Shown here: piece by piece, positions 1-10,147 of the stretch
Layout: the number at the start of each line of letters is the position of its first letter
Numbering within the stretch: position 1 is the first letter of the stretch
Assembly (NCBI GenBank): GCA_017354895.1
Contig: CP071495.1
Location: forward strand, 1,967,001-2,031,000
Reading direction: 5' to 3'
Length of the DNA stretch: 64,000 nt
DNA from: Podospora comata
Lineage: Eukaryota; Ascomycota; Sordariomycetes; Sordariales; Podosporaceae
Program-made: the position numbers and the translations under genes
Notes under the pieces: generated by a model
Told to the model about the DNA's origin: nothing
The model's input: the letters and a program-made list of their open reading frames with translations, nothing else
Databases searched by the model: none

Positions 1-610
1 ATGAAACATTGATGCTCAATATTTCGGGAGGGGCTTCGACCCTGGACTGTGAATGTCTTCTGGCACATGGAAAAAGAGAGATGGTTAGCCATATCCCCCT
101 GGGTGAATTGAACAATATATGTGTGACATTGAGAGATGTGCTAGTGCAATTGAGGTGCTAGGTAATTGATGGTTGAGTTGACCGTGACTGAATCCAAGTC
201 ATATATATAGATGAATTCTCATGATGAACTCTGCAGCATGAAGAATGCAAAGAAATGTGAGCTCTGTTAAGGGCTTTTATCACTGTGCTGGGATCAGTTT
301 GGGCTTGCGTTCAGGGATGAAAACTTTGAGAGCTTCCGACAAATAAACATAAAAGTTAACCTGCAGGCCAGGCCGGTGGTGATTCACAATAGCCATCGGA
401 CTCATCAGTTGTTGAGAGATAGCCGTTTATGCCATTTGCTCGTGTTTTTTTCAGTTGAGCACACTCAGACGACCATGTTTCAGTTGCGCCTTCATTTAGC
501 CACACCAAAGGTTACCACAACCACATAAAAGTTAAGAAACTCCACAAAATTTGTTGACAGCTATCATGAAAAGCCTCAAATCCACTCACGATCTCAACCG
601 GTAAACCCAA
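1..610. other. Non-coding start of window
   Basis: No reading frame of useful length and no recognisable protein is seen on either strand. The stretch is moderately AT-rich and ends directly at the tRNA-Thr gene. Nothing else is supported. Confidence 0.5.
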
Positions 611-682
611 GCCCGCATGGCTCAGTGGTAGAGCGCATCACTAGTAATGATGAGGTCGTCAGTTCGATTCTGGCTGTGGGCA
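611..682 (+). tRNA. tRNA-Thr (anticodon AGT)
   Basis: A complete cloverleaf without intron is readable. The acceptor strands GCCCGCA (611-617) and TGTGGGC (675-681) pair with one G-T wobble, and A682 is the discriminator. The D-arm holds CTCAGTGGTAGAGC. The anticodon stem CATCA/TGATG encloses the loop CTAGTAA, which gives anticodon AGT, read as ACU threonine (A34 presumably inosine). The T-arm is GTCAG-TTCGATT-CTGGC. The gene stands alone about 620 bp upstream of the GNAT-like gene. Confidence 0.95.
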
Positions 683-1301
683 TTCAAATCTATCTTTTGC
701 GGTTTCATTTCGCTATTTTTGCCTCCCGTAGCATTGTTTCCCCATTTCCTTTGCAAATCCCAATTCCCAAAACATCAGGCCACATTTTGTTTTCCCGCCC
801 CAGTTGAGCGCTTGTCGCGGGGCGCACAGTTGACCCAAATCTGCGGGACCCCTCCCCCGATTGATAAGTGTGGCTTGCCAAGGATCCACTAATTCTGGCC
901 CGAATTGGCATCGCTGGCGCGGGGAGCTTGGACCTCTCTGAATGTGGATATCCACCCACCTCATCTGGACCTCACAACCCAACCACAACTCCACAGTGGC
1001 TCCTTTTTTTCTGGAGTGGTTTTTGGGGCTGGTCCTTTTTTGAATCTGTGCTGGTTCCATTTCGCTTTGGCAAAGAGTCAAATAAGAAGTCAGATGAGTG
1101 GCGCATCGACGGGCACCACCAGATACCACCGCAATAACTAATCAGAGAGCGGCGCTAAAAACTGCAGGTGTTTGAACGTCTCTCCTCTCTTCCATTTTCA
1201 TCACTCTCATACGATCACCTCAGCTATCAACACCTCTTTCTTCAAAGTGCAGGAGATACCTCATCATCATCAGCCAGAATACGATAAAAGAGAGCAGCAA
1301 A
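683..1301. other. Intergenic, 5' region of GNAT-like gene
   Basis: Short frames occur on both strands but none has a recognisable product or coding-like neighbours. The last 150 bp are pyrimidine-rich (CTCTCCTCTCTTCC and similar), as is common just upstream of fungal start codons, so this is taken as promoter and 5' UTR of the downstream gene. Confidence 0.45.
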
Positions 1302-2312
1302 ATGTCGTCACCAACATCCGGCAACAGCCCGGTGAGAAGCGGGATGGAGACCCCGCCTACGCCTCATCCCATCTCGGATGAGGTCCTGCGCGCCGTTTAC
1401 GCGTCAGATATGGAAATGTACCCCGCGGGGCTGTCGTACGACAGACTCTGCAGCTGGGTGGCGGCCTGTCCCGAAATGTCGATATGCTGGTCATCACCCA
1501 AGACGGGAATACTCGGTGTGGTTATTGTCTTGCCCATGTTGAGGGAATACTGGGAGGACTTGCTGGTGGGAAAACTGAAGGAGCCTACTGTCGACGCGCA
1601 TACCATGTTTCCTCACGACAACAAGAGGGAGCAAAAACCACAGGCGGAACATGTTGAGGTGGCAGGGGCCAGGCAGATCTGCAACGGCAAGGCACCAAAT
1701 GGAAGGATATCTGCCGTGCAGGAGAACGAGGAGCAACAAGAGGTTGGACTGCATGTTTATCATATCGAGCGGTTAGCTGTCGAGCCACCTACTTCGAAGC
1801 AGAGGAGATTTTCAGAGATTGCTATGGAGGAGGTTACGAGACGGGCGGCGGAGAAGAAGGGGTGGAAGGTTGTTGGGTTGTCTGGTATGTCTTGCTTTTA
1901 CCCTCACCTCATATGGCGGATGGTAATACTGACGTAACAAACAGCTCTCGTCGCGACAGATGGTGGGAAAAGGACGTTTCAGCGCATGGGCTTCAAGAAC
2001 ACCGGCTACAGAGAGCTGTTTGTCACCAAGGTAATACGCAGGCCTTCGTATGCCGCCATTGGCATCGGGAACAGTCCCAGCATCCCCGAGGACGCTGTTG
2101 ACGAGCCCGAGGAGCTGGACATGCTCTACATCTACCCTGAAGATGGAGCGGGAGGCAAGAGCGTCAGTGAGATTATTGGATATGGCCGGACAGTGGTTGC
2201 CATGTCTGAGATGACTGTCAAGCGCGTCAGTCAGGAGGAAGGGGAGCTACCAAGTCTGTTAATGTCAAGTAATGGGAATGGCTGTGCATTGGAATTATCG
2301 AGCTCGATTTGA
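1302..2312 (+). CDS. GNAT-like N-acetyltransferase domain protein
   Basis: Two exons, 1302-1884 and 1945-2312, join across a 60-nt intron (donor GTATGT, branch CTGAC, acceptor ACAG) to give 316 aa. The join is phase 1 and yields the stretch VVGLSALVATDGGKRTFQRM, which then runs into GF. That is the usual end of a GNAT fold, where the acetyl-CoA-binding helix leads into the TFQRMGF strand. The middle has a GNAT-like HIERLAVEP strand followed by a helix with EEVTRRAAEKKGW. The N-terminal 30 residues are Ser/Pro/Thr-rich and probably disordered. No signal peptide or membrane segment is seen, so a cytosolic or nuclear location is likely. The substrate cannot be told from sequence. The domain call is an inference from these motifs; a catalytically weak relative is possible. 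Confidence 0.75.
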
Positions 2313-2969
2313 GCAGTTGGATAATGAACAGCAATCAATGCACAGCCGGGGAGCAAATAAACGAAGCAACATCTCTACTCCACTTGCTTGTACCATTTCA
2401 ATTCTGGTCTATCCAACCGGAGTCAGCTCCGTGGAGATACTGCTGATGACCCAGGAAGATCCAAGCTCGGGGACGTCTACTGTGCGGGGATAAGAGACAT
2501 TGCTGTCTCGGTTCACGACTGCCGGTATCACTGCGTCTACGGCCCGTCTGCATACAACCCTGAGATCTGGTGTCTATGGCACCCTAAAGGGGGGGGAAAT
2601 GCGGAGGTGGAAAGACAATGTTGATTGCTTTCAGCCCAAGCAGGACGACATCGAGGGACTGCAGCGCGGGTATGTTGGACAGACAGAGCCGGAATCCAGA
2701 CCTGATGACGCGGCAACTGCCGTGGATCAAAGGGCCAGCCATGGCCTCGAGGAAAGACTCCAGTTGGATCATGTTGCGATCGGTGGTTTCGATGTTGTGA
2801 TCGAGAGACAGGATCAACAATGTGGCTGCCCAGTTACACGAAACAGTCTCCCATTGGGCGTTTGTGTGAGTCGTTGTTGTCATGGATTGATGGGTTTGGC
2901 GCTGGTCTATCTATCGGAGGTCATGGAAGAAGAGTTGTCGAATGGGGGGATGATAGGGGCAGACTCAAG
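2313..2969. other. Intergenic, no supported gene
   Basis: A 192-codon frame covers 2500-3078 on the plus strand, but it resembles nothing, has no domain-like pattern, and runs across the start codon of the secreted-protein gene. The stretch is treated as the 3' end of the GNAT-like gene plus the promoter of the next gene. Confidence 0.45.
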
Positions 2970-2976
2970 TATAAAG
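2970..2976 (+). promoter_or_regulatory. TATA-like box of small secreted protein gene
   Basis: TATAAAG lies 99 bp upstream of the ATG at 3075 in otherwise GC-balanced sequence. The following leader is A/C-rich and ends in ACCATCAAAATG, a favourable start context. The position fits a TATA-driven gene, but the transcription start is not proved. Confidence 0.45.
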
Positions 2977-3074
2977 AGGCGGTCTCTTGCCCTCGAGAGA
3001 GGTCAAGCTTTTCATCAGCATCAACCAACCTCTCGAGCAAACAATAAATCACAAGAATCATCCCAACCATCAAA

Positions 3075-3520
3075 ATGAAGTTCACCGCCACCACCGCCCT
3101 TCTCACCCTCCTCACAACCGCCACCGCCCTCCCCTGGTCCTTCAAGAGTGCCGGCAATGGCAAGGACTCTGATGAGATCACGTACGTCTCCCTCCCCCTC
3201 ACCCTCTATCACCCTTTTCTGACATCGGGTAATAGCCTCCACCTCACCCTCGACAAAGGAACCACCACCGCCCACCACCGCCCCCCCAAGTCAAAGTCGG
3301 AAGAGATGAAGATCATCATGGGCATGTCCGATATCTGCCTCCGCGTCTGCTGGCCCGAATCGCCCAACTGCCCAGAGGAATGGGTAAGCATCATTCATCA
3401 TCGGATGCAAGCGCATGGAGTAATTGCTAATGGCCTGTGTCATTGTAGTCACCCAAGAACATGGGCAGCGACGAGGAACCGTGCTGGACTTGCTGCAGGA
3501 AGATGGAGCATGATCTTTGA
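3075..3520 (+). CDS. Small secreted cysteine-rich protein
   Basis: Three exons, 3075-3181, 3236-3383 and 3449-3520, give 108 aa. Introns are 54 nt (GTACGT...TAG) and 65 nt (GTAAGC...TAG with branch CTAAT). Residues 1-19 are a classical signal peptide, with K2 followed by an Ala/Thr/Leu core and a likely cut after TATA-LP. The mature part is about 90 residues. It has a basic, His/Thr-rich middle and then six cysteines in two groups, ICLRVCWPESPNC and EPCWTCC. All six lie in the C-terminal 45 residues, which suggests a small disulphide-bonded domain. There is no transmembrane segment, GPI signal or catalytic motif. Size, secretion and cysteine content are those of effector-like or antimicrobial-like proteins, but no family is recognised and the role is unknown. 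Confidence 0.7.
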
Positions 3521-4095
3521 GCACGAGACATTTCTCAGTGGCAAAGGGGTCGCTGGGTTTTGGGGTATTTGGTAGCTGTTGAAGGGACATGTCGGAAGTT
3601 GGATTACATACACTCCTTTGGTGAAGATAGCTTACCCTTCCTAGGGCTTCATGTTAACGAAGGTTGGACGGTTAATGCCTGAGATGACAGATAAGAAAAA
3701 GGTGACTAGAAAATAGAAACACTGTTTCTGCAACTTTGATGGCATCTTGAGGTGAAATCTTGGATATGCATGGCATGTTCATGACCCTCGGCTCTGCTTC
3801 CGTTCGATAGCTAACAGTAGGCAGGTTAACCACATCGGTGGAAAGTTGATATCAAATACGAGGCATTAAGGGATCACGGCTAGGCATCTCGTCTATCTCA
3901 ACATGTTATCCACTATATTTCTATGGCCCCTTTTTACATAGCAATTGTGATTTATTTGTTGCTGACAGGATACGCGTTGGACGCGCTAGATAAACTCGAC
4001 AACTCCCACCACAGGTAAAAAGAGAAAATGGGTAATGATAAACTGTTGTAGTGAGAAAGAAAGCAGCAGGCACAGTTAAAAAATGACAAAAGAGA
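3521..4095. other. AT-rich intergenic, nothing recognised
   Basis: This is the 3' flank of the secreted-protein gene. It has no frame with recognisable content. A short minus-strand frame at 3952-4137 runs into the tRNA gene and is a chance frame. Confidence 0.45.
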
Positions 4096-4190
4096 TGCCC
4101 AATAACAGGATTGAACTGTTGACCTTCGCATTACCATATGCTGGTTTCCCAGTATTAGTACGACGCTCTAACCAGCTGAGCTAATCGGGC
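4096..4190 (-). tRNA. tRNA-Ile (anticodon AAT) with 21-nt intron
   Basis: On the minus strand the acceptor strands GCCCGAT and ATTGGGC pair fully, with one G-T, and the discriminator is A (4096). The D-arm is TAGCTCAGCTGGTTAGAGC. The anticodon stem TCGTA/TGCGA encloses CTAATA, the intron, and A38. The intron sits at the canonical 37/38 position (4132-4152, 21 nt). The T-arm is TCAAC/AGTTCAATC. The mature length without intron is 74 nt. The loop gives anticodon AAT, isoleucine. Confidence 0.9.
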
Positions 4191-4659
4191 TGATGTGGAG
4201 ATTGCTAACGTTCCATAAGGATGTGTTTCTCATTAACAAGTTGAGCCCTTTTCCTGGAGGGTCTCGAATGCAAGTTGGACACTAAGAACAGTTCTGCGTA
4301 TGCTATCTATTTATACAAATTACAACTCCCTTCTGGAAAATGAAACATTAGTGTAAGTTTGGGAGGTTCAGGGTTGTGATATACTCCAACATTAGTATAT
4401 GGCGTTGACGGTGTTCAGACTTCAAGGGCTCAGTAAACAGGTCCATGGGCATACAAATACTTTCGACAGATCTCATGCAGGTCGTACTATAAAAGGAGCT
4501 TGGCTGTCTATTTGCGTTTTGTGTGAGGTAGTCTATGCAAATCACGGTAAACTCCCGGCCGGTTGTACATGAAAAAGTATCAGCTGCTATTTCCTTTTGG
4601 AAGGATTCTTCAGCGCGCCTCCTCGTGTGGTTCACCCGGATTGATGGTGAATTTCCCAT
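4191..4659. other. Intergenic, 3' flank of GH5 gene
   Basis: The only longer frame (4348-4659, minus) begins right after the GH5 stop and has no recognisable content. The stretch likely holds the GH5 3' UTR. Confidence 0.4.
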
Positions 4660-6354
4660 CTACGCTGTTCGCCCCTCTGCATCCCTCCTCAAAATCTCAT
4701 TCAACCCCTCCCTTTTCACACAGTTCTCCAACTTGAAACTCCCCGCCAGCTCATCTAGCTCCTCCAACGTCTTTCCCTCAAAGTAACTCGCATACTCCCA
4801 GCACAAAATCTCACTCATGAGAGTCTCCCTCAACACTCGGTGAATATGCCCTTCTATCTTCCAGACTTGTGGGTATCTCTTGTTGATATGCTCGGGAAGA
4901 ATTGCCTCCTTGAAGTGAGCGATGACGGGCTCGTAGATGTGCTTTACGGCAGAGTCGTCGCGGCCCCTATTCCGGAAGTGTTAGAAGAGAAGTGTCAGAG
5001 TATTATGTGAGGCTTACCATTTATCAACACCCAAACGCTTCTTCTTCTCCAGAAAAGGCTTCAGCAGCTTGATGTAAGCCGAGTCTGGCGAAGCGTGGAC
5101 CATGCCTTGAAACCCAATGTCTTTGTACAGCCAAATGCTCCAGCTGATCTCATCTTTCTTGTAGATTTTCAGCTGCTGGCCTAGCAGGTCGTAACGTTGC
5201 TGATTGACTTTCTCATAGTTCTCGTCTCCCGGGCTCGCATAGACGGGACCAAACTCGCCGTTCCAAATCTGTCATCGTCAGCACCAAGTCAAAGTCGAAC
5301 ACCTATGCCATGGAAGCCAGACCCACCGGGACACCTTTCTCTTTCATGAACTGCACCTTCCTCTCGTATGTCTTCTGCAGAGACTCCTTCTGCTCGGGGC
5401 TTCCAACATAGGGCTCGCCTGCTGGGAAGCCAAAGCTGGCGTAGTCGTGTATGGCGTACACGCAGTTGGGGAGGACTTCCTTGAACCCGGTGAAATCCAT
5501 GGCGTAGGTGTTGCCGTCCAGAAACAGGATGTGATCTGGGTCAACCTCGCGAATAGCCTTTTCGACTCGCTTGTACCAGGCTTGAAGTGCAGTGTGGTCA
5601 GGGTCGGCGGGTTCGTTCATGGGGTTGTAGCCAGCAACCTATTCAGTTAAACATCAGCAGGGAAGCCAACTGGCAAAGGGGGCTTCACTAACCCAGGTGT
5701 TATTTTTGTAATGCTTCGCAATCTCGACCCAGAGATCCGTCATGCTGTCCTGGAAGACTTTGAAGTCCCAAAACAAAGCTTTGTGAATACCCGCATCAGA
5801 GTGCCAACCTTGATTTTGGCCTCCAGGGAAGGTGTGCATGTCGATGATGGTATATAAGCCCTCCGCTGCACAGGCGTCGACAATGCGATCAATGAGCTTG
5901 AAGCCTTCCTGCTTGATGATGCCCGGGTTGTGGTCGTCAAGGAAGTGGTGGTAGTTGATGGGGATGCGGATGCAGTTTAGACCAAGGGAGGCAAGAAAGC
6001 GGGCGTCGGAGGGAGTGAAGAAGTATTCGAGGAACTTCACGGGTGTTAGACCATGATCAGTAGTGGAAGAAGGGGCAACAGAGCCGACCTTGTCGAAGAA
6101 GAAGTCATATTTCTCCTGACCGAGAACCTCGAGCATTGCCTTCCTCATCTCATTCTCATGACCAGGGTAGCCAGTGATGAAGTTCTCCATGTTGGTGTGA
6201 CCGCCAGTGGCACACTGTTAATAGTCAGTGGTATTTCCCAGCATACTCTAGAATAATTGACACTGACACCTTTGAGAATTACCTGCTTTCCATCAGCATC
6301 AACGATGTCAGTCCCCTCCACACGGAGGCATCTCATTGGTGTCTTTGGCGCCAT
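4660..6354 (-). CDS. Glycoside hydrolase family 5 (cellulase-fold) enzyme
   Basis: Five exons read on the minus strand: 6354-6268, 6214-5693, 5638-5327, 5268-5018 and 4966-4660. They give 492 aa, with introns of 51-58 nt. The first donor is a less usual GTCAGT; the others are GTTAGT, GTGGGT and GTAAGC. GH5 landmarks are in order: CIRIPINYHHF (strand 3 Arg), HTFPGGQNQGW, the acid/base Glu212 in GYNPMNEP, IHDYASFGFP, and the nucleophile Glu312 in IWNGEFG. The start at MAPKTP (6354) has no signal peptide, so the enzyme is probably intracellular, unlike secreted exo-glucanases. A longer start at 6459 exists in frame but adds an unlikely leader. The subfamily and substrate (beta-1,3- or other beta-glucoside or glycolipid) cannot be fixed by eye. 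Confidence 0.88.
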
Positions 6355-7282
6355 CTTTCCTTCAGTGCCCAAAGAGCAATGTGTGAAGGGGGATGGAATC
6401 GAGACAACAGTTGAACGGTCATGACAACGTTGATGTACTCGCATGGCATGGCTGACCATTGGAGCGCATGCACCTGTTCGTCATGTGGGCACCGCCGGAG
6501 GGGTTCGGGCATCAATACACCGCGCCCCGGATGCCCCACACCGATCCCGGATGTCGAACTCCGGACTGTATCCACAGAAAGAAGGACTAAATACTTTAAC
6601 CGGAGGGCAAACCCAGTAGACTGCATTGGATGTGATGTTTGCGATCTCAAAGAGCTTGGTTCTCAGAGGAGGTCTTGGTAATTGGTAACTTCTTGTTCCT
6701 TTCACGACCGTCGAGGTTGGTGCAAGTGCAACTGTCCTGGGTAAACGGGGCGCGGCCGAAGCATACTCATCAAGTGTCGGTCGCAGTTTGCTCAACATAT
6801 GCTTGACATCCTCGTTCTGGTAAATTGTACAATGAAGAGCCTGAAGATAGATCCATGATCCCATTTCTGTTTCGTAAATTAGGTGCTGCAATTGGTCGAG
6901 AAGACGTCGTTGAGAGATGGTGGGTTAAGAAGAAAGAAGAGCCGCCATGTGACTAGAAGCGGACATGGTGCCTTTTAGTTGTATACCTAGGTAGAGATAG
7001 GTACCATTTTGCCAGTGGTTGGCACAATGAACAGTAGCTGCCAACTGACGCTTCTATCAATCTAGAGTGGAATCAAGCTTGCTAAGTGGGGTGCCTCCAA
7101 ATCCTGTTTATTACTTGTCAGACCTACAGAATCGGCTTACAACAAGATGTGGGACATCTCACGTGGGGTTGTCAATGCCCATATCCCAAATCTCGTTGCG
7201 AATCGGTTCTGTAGGCCCAACAACTAGGTAGGGTACGGAAACAATATGAAGAAGCTGAAGAATGATTTGTATACTTCCCCAA
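6355..7282. other. Intergenic between GH5 gene and amidase remnant
   Basis: About 0.9 kb without a convincing gene. It is the 5' region of the minus-strand GH5 gene and holds a CGG-N10-CCG element at 6548-6563. The 136-codon minus frame at 6481-6891 is not recognisable and covers that element. Confidence 0.4.
6548..6563. promoter_or_regulatory. Candidate Zn2Cys6 site, CGG-N10-CCG
   Basis: The sequence CGGATGTCGAACTCCG is an inverted pair of CGG triplets ten bases apart, embedded in a slightly larger palindrome with CCGGA/TCCGG arms. It lies about 195 bp upstream of the GH5 start codon. Fungal Zn2Cys6 activators of the Put3/Gal4 type bind this kind of arrangement. Chance occurrence is possible and no factor is implied. 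Confidence 0.35.
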
Positions 7283-9512
7283 TTATTCCCGATGGTGTTT
7301 TCTCTTCCACGCCTCAACGGCGTCAACTACAATCTGCGCCACAGATAGCACTCTTTCCTCACCCAGTCGGCGTCCAAACATCTGAATGGCAGCCTGGGTG
7401 CCATCGAAGAGTTCGGGATCGTCCGTCTGACTGTCAGCGTACTGTCCATTCGTTTGATGATTGTTATATTTACATGAAGCCATGTTTCGCCGATCCCTGT
7501 CGGTAAGGGGTTGGAAGTTTGGGTCCAGGGTGTCCAGGTTCTTATCCGCAACTGTAATCGGTATCACGGCGATGCAAAAGTTGAGCACGTTGAGAGCGCT
7601 TGTGTACGCCAAATGAATGAACTTTCCAGGTGAAATGGCGCTATGCGGACCGGCCGGAGCAATGACAACGTCAACAGGCCGACCTGATGAGGTTAGCATG
7701 TTCTGGAAGTGCCAGGTGTCTCACACGGAAGTATTACCAGAACTTGTTTTGGCTGCGGAAGACTGCCAGTAATCGTTGTATTTCCAGCGGTAGTCCTTCA
7801 TTTTGAGCACCACCTGCTCCTACTCTGGGAGTGGAACAGGAGGTCTGCGCTTGCCGCCGGGGAACACGTTCACGATTTCGGGGAAGATAGGCTCCCCGGA
7901 CTGTTGAATAGCTTCCCAAACGTCAGGACAGCCGTCACTCCGTGCAATCGGACCCTAGGAAAGTTTTTCGTCAACTCCCTTCGACATAGTGAAGCAGGTT
8001 ACTTACATGTATCCTCAGAAGTGTAATTGTTCGAAGGAAGCACCCAGTCCAGGAGTTCCGACGCGCACGCAAATGTCAGTACTTAAAAGTAACTCTAGAG
8101 CAGATTTCAGCATACCTCAAAATCTGCATTCGTCGAAGCCTGTTTCACGATCTCCAGGGCCCGAGCAACTGGTGGATGCGGAACTACGATGCCGTCATTT
8201 GGCATGAACCCAAAAGTTGGTTTACGGTCCGATTCGTCGTCGTTTTCGTACTCATTGCCCGCTCGCCACGAAATAGGGTGTGTGTATGGATCACGGGTTC
8301 AAGGCTCTGTTGACAAGAGAGATATGAACACAAGTTGCAAACACCCTGATAAGACGCCGGCATAGATACCGAGCCTCCAATTATCAGTAGCGATGCCAAA
8401 GGCACTGCTGCCGATAAATTGCATAGCACCCTCCCCTACACCGTGATCAGTTCAAAAACAAAATATACACTCACAGCAGATATAAACAAGGGATTAAATA
8501 CCTCCGGATGAACCCCCAGATGACAAATGCTGGTTATGGGGATTCAATGTATAACCTAAGATATTATTGTTGGTTTTGGGAGCCTAACTTTGTATAAGCT
8601 GTTGTGATCCAAGACAGAGGGGATAATAAAAGCATCTAAAGAACGGAAAGGCGATGAACTCAACTCACCCATATGCTTTGCACCAAGGTTGTCTATGAGC
8701 AGTTGAAAACACCGTCAAGGCTTGCAAGACTACCATGTGGTAGAGTGGAATGGGAATACCTTGCCTATGGGAACAGCTGCGAGACTATAAAGCTCGCTGA
8801 CCAATTCACTCTCTACGTACTTGTCTTTCCAGTTCCTCTCTTCCCCTCAAAGGTGCCAATCCATGACACATATGCCATCGAGGTTTCGAGGTCCTTAAAG
8901 AACTGGTCTTTCATGGTTAGAGGGCACCGTGCAGTAGACCGACAAGCTTCTTGTGGGTGGCGTCGTGGGCATCCAACTCTCGGGCTCTGGCCAAGGCAAT
9001 GTCAAAGCCAATCTCGAGCAGGAGTTTACTCTTTCAACGACATCAGCATACGACGACAGAGACTTGAGTCATGGGGCCATAGATATATCTAACCAGTTGG
9101 TCTGCAAAGGCAGCACGTTTACAGAAAGCAGTGCAACTTCCACAGTAATCAAAGTGCCATTTTCCATGGAAGCAGCAGGATCGGGTACATCCAACGACGT
9201 GATAGCCAGGGAATGGGTGTCAAGCAGACACTCGATAAAGTCGCCGGTAAGAGGCTTAGCAAATTTTCCTCGGGCCCTGACATTGTTATTAAGCCGCAAA
9301 TCAACGGGTATCTTTTCATTATCTCGTTGGAGTTTCTCCGCTACCACCTGCTGCCAGGACTTTGGTGCGAAAGGGCCGACGCTCTTGATGTTCAAGTGTG
9401 TCAGGTAGCTGGCCCCGTACTGAAGCATCAACGCAACCGCAGACAAGACGCAGATGAAAAGGGCCAATGCTCTTGTCAAAACCAATATGTCCTGACAGCG
9501 ATGTTTTCTCAT
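7283..9512 (-). pseudogene. Decayed acetamidase-type amidase
   Basis: Minus-strand remnants follow the whole amidase-signature order. First is an N-terminal segment with SWQQVVAEKLQRDNEKIP, GDFIECLLDTHSLAITS and a TVEVAL helix. Next is the CKRAAFADQLV helix, then IALARARELDAH, then MKDQFFKDLETSMAY with the catalytic-Lys region and WIGTFEGKRGTGK. After that come YTLNPHNQHLSSGGSSGG with the serine-rich motif, IGGSVSMPASYQGVCNL, and the C-terminal end PVDVVIAPAGPHSAI to VDAVEAWKRK. These pieces are in different frames with in-frame stops (for example UAG just before EQVVLKMKDYRW) and several one-base shifts, at least six breaks in all. Two intron-like gaps also survive. An intact member is about 530-560 aa. 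The strong motif preservation suggests fairly recent loss. Confidence 0.88.
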
Positions 9513-10147
9513 GCGTGCGGAGTGGGCTTCGATACTGGGACTCTGATTTCATATGTCGAAGCTGTATTCTCAGGAGATTGGAAGGACTTCGATTTGACGG
9601 TGTGGCCGGGTTCTGGATGTTGCGAGATCTTGCATTTTAAATAAGAATCGAATTATTCAGTTCCGCAAGTAGCAGGGGGGGTACATCATGGAAGAGACTC
9701 TTTATAGCTTGATGTGTTTCGTCCTCGAATCGCTGGACCAATCAAAACGCTCAGTTAACTCACCCGACGGTAAGCACCCGCTAGGCAAGTCCCAGGGAAT
9801 TTGTGGAGGCTCCGTTTTCCGGTTTTCCATTTGATGTGTGGCGCCACAAAAGCCTTCGCCCGTCGCCTTAACTAGCCCATCGAATCGTTAATAGTGTTTT
9901 CGTAAAATTTCGCGGAGTTCTAGTACAATCAGACCTAGTATGTCACTCGAAAAGTAGGTCAACTATGGATATAATCATGACAGGCGACGAGTTTCCGCTC
10001 AATAGTTCGTCCACCTGATGTACATGTGCCCTCTTTAGACTATGTATCTACCAAACCCTCTTGGAACATTTTGCAAAACATGAACTCTGAACTACTCTTT
10101 ACATTCCCGCTACAAATGAACATTCTTGTGCGCGCCTTAGCAAGCAA
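9513..10147. other. Intergenic, nothing recognised
   Basis: This lies between the 5' end of the amidase remnant and the 3' end of the carboxypeptidase gene. No coding pattern is seen. Confidence 0.4.

Noticed and set aside
2500-3078. 192-codon plus-strand frame
   Set aside because: No recognisable content; it covers the TATA box and start codon of the secreted-protein gene, which has better support.
6481-6891. 136-codon minus frame upstream of GH5
   Set aside because: No recognisable content; it covers the candidate regulatory element in the GH5 promoter.
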